A stretch of DNA of 64,000 bases. Source: Theobroma cacao. Lineage: Eukaryota > Streptophyta > Magnoliopsida > Malvales > Malvaceae. Shown one piece after another: positions 59,001 to 64,000 of this stretch (position 1 is its first letter; each line of letters starts with the position of its first letter). The translations under genes and the position numbers were made by a program. The DNA is taken from contig NC_030856.1 of the NCBI RefSeq assembly GCF_000208745.1, positions 18,762,919 through 18,826,918 of the forward strand, written 5' to 3'. Below the pieces are notes generated by a model, which was given only the letters and a program-made list of their open reading frames with translations, ran no database searches and was not told where the DNA came from.

Positions 59001-59416
59001 TTTGACTATGTCTAGGAAAGGACCACTCATTTGATTTCATTTAAGTATGATAACATGCATCGAGGATGCCATGATTTGATTTGAAATATGAATATGTGAT
59101 GACCATTGTGGATGAGATTTGATGAAAAGCTTTGAGATATGCAAATTATATGTAAATGAGGTTTGAGGTTGTGCTTGGCAACTAGGGTGTGCCTATGAAG
59201 CCTAGTTCGATGATAACAGCTTTAAAGCTAAGCCTTGAATTGATTTGAATTGATGTGAGGACACTAAACTTGTGAATTGTGGATATAATACGTCGTTAAG
59301 ATGTAATCCAGTAAGGTTTAATATGATAAGTTGTGCGTGTAGGATATTAAGATGATCTTCGCACCTTTTGATTTGGAGATGTTTCAATATGAATATATTA
59401 TGGCTAAATAGGCTAG

Positions 59417-59420
<4 letters not shown>

Positions 59421-59453
<33 letters not shown>
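59421..59453. repeat. (TA)n microsatellite
   Basis: An uninterrupted run of about 33 bp of TA inside LTR D. Confidence 0.93.
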
Positions 59454-59460
<7 letters not shown>

Positions 59461-59930
59461 TGTTATGACAATATCCCCTCACTGAGTATTAGATGACTCA
59501 CTTCTCTGTTGTACCATGTGCAGATAAGAGAAGCTATAGGGTTACGTGGTAAGTGTCATTGATTGGATGGACACATAATTGGCATCTGGTAGGTTTCCAT
59601 CCCAACATGTCACTTCACTGAGTCTGTGTGGGCTTTTCGTCGTCCAGTTTGATTAGTTTATGAAATATGTTAGGCACGATGTGCCATTTGAATTGTATAA
59701 GGTTTGTTATGTACAAACCCGATTTGATGGCCAATGTATGGCCTTATGAATATTTGCATGAATTATGTGCCAAAAATAATGCATTAAATTTGGTTTTATT
59801 GTGAATATTTGATTATCAAATGCCTTGGCTTATTTTATATGATTTTGAATTCTAAGGCTTGCTCGGGTATAATAGGCTTGCCTACTAGATTTGTGCACCG
59901 GTCATAGACCCCCGAATTTGGGTCATGACA

Positions 59931-60454
59931 AATATTGAGTCACATGCTTCGCATGATTAAGTTACCTTCCACCATATAACAAGATTACTAGGCTACCCTT
60001 TTAATTGGAGACTTGCTAAGCCACTCAAGGTCAAACTTTTACATGGACACGTTTGAGTTATTGGTAGGTCTTACTTAACTCAAGCTGTGTGGTTCGGAGT
60101 GTCACACTTAACCACATGGTATTAGAGGCATAGTTGGGCAAAATGCATATGATGCATTTAGATAAGGAGTTGTCACCTAACTGATCTAGGAGTTGCATGG
60201 AGATGCAATCGATAAACTATGTTATTTACTCAATTAGGCTTCTTGTGATTTGTTGAGTCACTCAAGGTTGCAATAAGTCGAAAGGGATCCTAGCTCGCTA
60301 GAAATGCTTAGTAGAGATTTTTGTATAATAGTGAGGGCTATTATTATGAAAAATTAGTGGGAGAATCAATGTAAGATTTAATACCTCATCTTAAATTGCT
60401 TAATAACATGAAAGACTAATACAAATACTTTTTCTATATTTATGGGTTGTTAGA
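59931..60454 (+). other. copia-3 leader with candidate primer-binding site
   Basis: 60117-60128 reads TGGTATTAGAGG, two changes from the Ty1/copia primer-binding site, and follows CCACA, a plausible LTR end. 59931-60116 could then be the tail of a 5' LTR that LTR D interrupted. Gag is not recognisable between 60130 and 60454; most of it appears deleted. Confidence 0.5.
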
Positions 60455-63400
60455 ATGGGTATAATGATAATTGTTACTTTGCGTAGTATGCTTGATTGCA
60501 TCAGCCCAATATGTTTGGACTGGTATATCACTTTGAGAAAAGTTCTTAACATGTGGAAGGGTGCAATCTTGACAAATAAAAAGATAACTTTAAATATGAT
60601 TGAGCTTAACCTTTCTACTACTAATCCTAAATATTGGATAATAGATTCAAGATGTAGATCACATTTATGTACTTGCATAAAGGCTTTAAGGGATATCATA
60701 AGGGTTAGTAAAAATGAGGTAGTCCTAAGAGTGGACAATGATGCAAAAATTGTAGTAGTTGCCATTGGGACTTGTAATCTAATTTTATCATCGGGCTTAG
60801 TGCTGGACCTAAAAGAGTGCTATTGTGTACCAGCGTTAACTAGAAACATCATTTCAATTTCATACATAGCTAAGAATGATGATTTCGAATTTAGTATGAA
60901 GGGCAACTGTTACACAGTCATTCTAAATGATATCTTTTATGTATCTGCAACATGTCATAGAGGACTTTATGTTATGGATCTTGATAGCCCAATGCTTAAT
61001 ATAGATGTCAAGAAAGCTAGAAAAGATAATCTAAATCAAACCTGCATTTGGCATTGGAGACTTGGTCATATCAATGAGACAAGGATAGCCAAGTTATATA
61101 AACAAGGTTATCTAGATCCATTTGATTATAAATCTTATGGAACCTGTGAATGTTGTCTCCTTGGTAAGATGACTAATACTCCCTTTACTGGAAAAGGTGA
61201 AAAAACAGGTGTGCTGTTAGGGCTAATACATTTGGATGTATATGGACCCTTAAACACGCCAGCCAGAGGAGGTTATCCATATTTCATTACGTTTACAGAT
61301 GAACATTTTAGATTTGGTTATGTGTACCTAATGAAGTACAAATCTGAAACTTTTGAAAAGTTCAAAGAGTTTAAGGCTAAGGTTGAGAAATTAATTAGGA
61401 AGAGTATTTTCGCTCTTAGATCGGATCAAGGAGGAGAATATCTTAGCCAAGAGTTTCTAGATTATCTAACGAAACATGGGATTCTATCACAATGGACTTA
61501 ACCTGGAACTTCACAACATAATGGAGTGTCTAAGAGGAGAAATCGAACCTTGTTGGACATGGTTCATTCCATGATGAGTAGGACAGACCTTTCGATATCC
61601 TTTAACAGATATGCCCTACATACTACTATTTACCTTTTTAACAAGGTTCCAACCAAATCGGTTGATAAGACACCATACGAGATGTGGTATGGCAAAAGGG
61701 TAAACTTGTCTTATGTAAGGATTTGGGGATGTACGGCTTATTTGAAATGTGTATCAGCTGGTAAGCTTGGAGCTAGATTAGACAAATGGAAGTTTGTAGG
61801 GTATCCTAAACAAACTAAAGGATACTATTTTTACAATCCCACCAAGCAAAATGTGTTTGTCTCAAAACATGCCACTTTCTAGGAGGAAGAGTTTCTACTT
61901 AAAAGGTCTAATGGGAGTACGATAATTCTTGAAAAGGTTCAAGAACCACAAACTAACATCCCTATGGAACCTAAGTCGACAGTTGAAGCATTGGATGCTC
62001 AAGAAACACAAGTGCTTCGTAGATTTACAAGATAGAGACAACTTATGGAAAAATATAGATTTATGTTGGAAAAAAATGCTCTACCAATTAACAAAGAGCC
62101 TACTACTTATGAGGAAGTAATATCTAATATTGATTCTAATAAGTGGTTGGAGGCCATGAAATCTGAGATGGATGCCATGCATGTCAACCAAGTATGGACT
62201 TTGGTTAATGCACTTGAAGGGATAAAGCCCATAAGATGTAAATGGGTCTTTAAGAGAAAGACTAACATAGATGGTAATGTACAAACATACAAGGTTAGGT
62301 TGGTTGTTAAAGGTTACAACCAACTTGAAAGAATCGATTATGAGGAAAGCTTCTCACCTGTGGCCATGATTAAATCTATTCAGATTTTGCTTGCTATTGC
62401 TACATTTTATGATTATGAGAAATGGCAGATGAATGTAAAGATAGCATTCTTTAATGGGTATTTGCAAGAAAAGTGTATATGACACAACCTGAAGGTTTTA
62501 CATCCAAGGAAAATAGCATAAAGTACGCAAACTCCAAAAGTCCATTTATGGACTAAAACCAGCGTCCAAGAGCTGGAACATCATATTTGATGAAACTATT
62601 AAAGAGTATGATTTCGTCAAGAATCTTGATGATCCATGTGTTTACAAGAAGGCAAATGGACAAGCAGTTGTATTCTTAGTACTTTATGTTAATGACATGC
62701 TACTAATAGGAAATGATATACCGATGCTACAGACTGTCAAGATCTGGTTGTCCAAACAATTATCTATAAAGGATTTGGGAGAAACAACTTATATTTTGGG
62801 AATAAGGATCAATAATCAAAAAGGCTGCTAGGATTTTCCTAATCCACTTACATAGACAAGGTGCTAAAAAGGTTTGCATGACTGAATCCAAGACAGGAAA
62901 CTTACCTATGTCAAACGACATTTAACTCTCAAAGGACATGAGTCCAAAGACACAAAAACAAAGGATACGGATGGATAGGATATCGTATGCATCAGCTATA
63001 GGATCCATCATGTATGCCATGTTATGTACTAGACCAAATGTAGCGTATGCTCTGAGTGTCACGAGCAAATACCAATCAAATCTAAGTGAGAGTCACTAGA
63101 TTGCTATGAAAAATATCCTTAAGTAGTTAAGAAGAACTAAACATGTTTTCTTAGTCTATGGAAGGGCTAAACTCCAAGTTTAAGGATATGGAGATGCTAC
63201 ATTCCAATATGATAATGATGACAGCAAATCGTAAAATGGGTTTATATTTACCTTAAATGGCGGTGCTATCAATTGAAAAAGTTCCAACCAAGCAACAACT
63301 ACATATTCTACAATTTAGGCTAAATACATCTCAACATCTAAGGTAGCGAAGGAGGGAGTTTAGATCAAGAAGTTCATAATTAAACTTGGCGTGGTTCCTA

Positions 63401-63670
63401 GCATTGTTGATCCTGTAACTTTGTACTATGACAAAAATAGAGCCATTACAACGGCAAAGGAACCGAGGTCTCATCAACAGTCCAAACATGTATTATGACG
63501 TTATCACCTGATTAGGGAGATCATTGTGAGAGGTGATATTAATAGAAAAAGAGTACCCACGAAAAACAACTTAGTTGACCCTTTCACTAAAGTTCTATCC
63601 CAACACAAACATGATTGCCACTTGGAATTTTTTGTATTAGATACATGGGCGATTGGCTTTAGTGCTTATG
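60455..63670 (+). pseudogene. pol: copia-3 pol, broken
   Basis: Protease remnant WIIDSRCRSHLC (the catalytic DSG is DSR) at about 60635-60670. The pre-integrase HHCC region has CIWHWRLGHINETRI and CECCLLGKM (61045-61170). Integrase has LIHLDVYGPLNTPARGGYPY, ALRSDQGGEYLSQEF and, after a TAA at 61499-61501, GVSKRRNRTLLDM. In this reading the catalytic glutamate is K, and the rest is intact. TAG stops follow at 61880-61882 and 62033-62035. RT has KWVFKRKTNIDGNVQ and a frameshift near 62470, then YVND at 62685-62696 in place of the catalytic YVDD. RNase H reads ASAIGSIMYAMLCTRPNVAY and LVDPFTKVL (about 62990-63600). Dead in every domain. Confidence 0.92.
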
Positions 63671-63676
63671 GGAGAT
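63669..63676 (+). other. copia-3 polypurine tract
   Basis: ATGGGAGAT immediately before the 3' LTR start TGTTAGTG, the expected plus-strand primer site. Confidence 0.8.
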
Positions 63677-64000
63677 TGTTAGTGTAAGCCTTGTACGCCA
63701 ATCGGTTTTGTGCTAATAAAAGACTACATTAATTAGTCATATTTCATGTTAAATACATTATGGATATTTTTAATAATGTATGAGGTATTTCTTCATCCAT
63801 GAGTTTATTTATAAAGAGTTATGAAAGACTTAAGTAGATAAAGTCCTTGGAACATAATGGTCTTGCAAAGAAATTATTAATGTTATAATTATGAGATTCT
63901 TATGCATCAATCCTTCTTCCTAAATATGCTCTGGGTCATTTTATTGTCAAGAATAAGGATATTGACAATGCTTAAAGGTTGGTACATGTTAAGCCTCCTT
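63677..64000 (+). repeat. copia-3 3' LTR (family C), cut by the window edge
   Basis: Starts TGTTAGTGTAAGCCTTGTAC and matches 42696-43020 along its whole length with scattered substitutions. It continues beyond the window. Confidence 0.92.

Larger units (their letters stand above)
58340..59930 (+). repeat. Ty3-type LTR (D), 3' part
   Basis: Ends CGAATTTGGGTCATGACA at 59930. It has a GTGCACCGGTCATAGAC block like the GTGCACTGGTCATGG of family A, and CCCTCACTGAGTATTAGATG near 59477, the counterpart of the CTCACTGGG blocks. The 5' half is missing. A 215-codon minus-strand frame (58393-59040) overlaps the tandem repeat and has no family signal, so it is not called. Confidence 0.6.

Noticed and set aside
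58393..59040. 215-codon minus-strand frame
   Set aside because: It runs antisense through LTR D and its 35-bp repeats, with no family signal.
60400..60765. Minus-strand 121-codon frame
   Set aside because: It is antisense to the copia-3 protease region and has no similarity.

Overview
This window is intergenic DNA from a flowering-plant nuclear genome, most likely a eudicot. I saw no feature that fixes the species. I found no host gene, tRNA or rRNA I could support. Almost everything recognisable is a retrotransposon or a piece of one, inserted inside one another. All recognisable coding regions are broken by stops, frameshifts or truncation.

Layout. 1-310 is a piece of a large LTR (family B). 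497-3726 is a truncated Ty1/copia element (copia-1, minus strand), inserted in the gag of an Athila/Tat-like Ty3 element (3727-5930, minus). 5931-7905 is a large LTR carrying an array of Cla-like palindromes. 7906-10618 is featureless AT-rich DNA. 10624-13445 is a solo LTR of family B with perfect target-site duplications (TSDs). 13451-16020 is AT-rich relict sequence. 16030-16810 is a decayed copia reverse transcriptase/RNase H. 16811-19184 is an Athila-like LTR and gag start, interrupted by a family B LTR. 19185-40821 is a pile of family A LTRs in both orientations. It contains one complete but dead copia element (copia-2, 24192-33161, minus, TSD GTTGT), a solo LTR of the same copia family in the opposite orientation (34568-35713), and a chimeric solo LTR (36857-40432, TSD CTACC). 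About 41100-53400 is a plant L1-type LINE, split by a copia LTR (family C) that is itself split by a solo LTR of family B (43524-46639, TSD GAAAT). 53770-58340 holds two tandem LTR-like units. 58340-59930 is the end of another Ty3-type LTR (D). 60117-63676 is a copia element (copia-3, plus) whose 3' LTR (family C) runs off the window.

The most unusual signal is a shared LTR architecture. Short palindromes come in pairs whose centres lie 20-21 bp apart (13 bp in copia-2), and the pairs repeat every 64-75 bp in most places. It occurs in at least four arrays with different palindromes: TAATCGATTA at 2948-3598, ATCTATCGATAGAT at 7024-7482, TTAGTCGACTAA in the copia-2 family, and TTCGCTGCAGCGAA at 34130-34345. 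Three of the four share a TCGA core, and many degenerate copies are CpG-to-TpG/CpA changes. Because each palindrome equals its own reverse complement, each pair can also fold into one stem-loop in RNA. One such hairpin includes the pol stop codon of copia-2.
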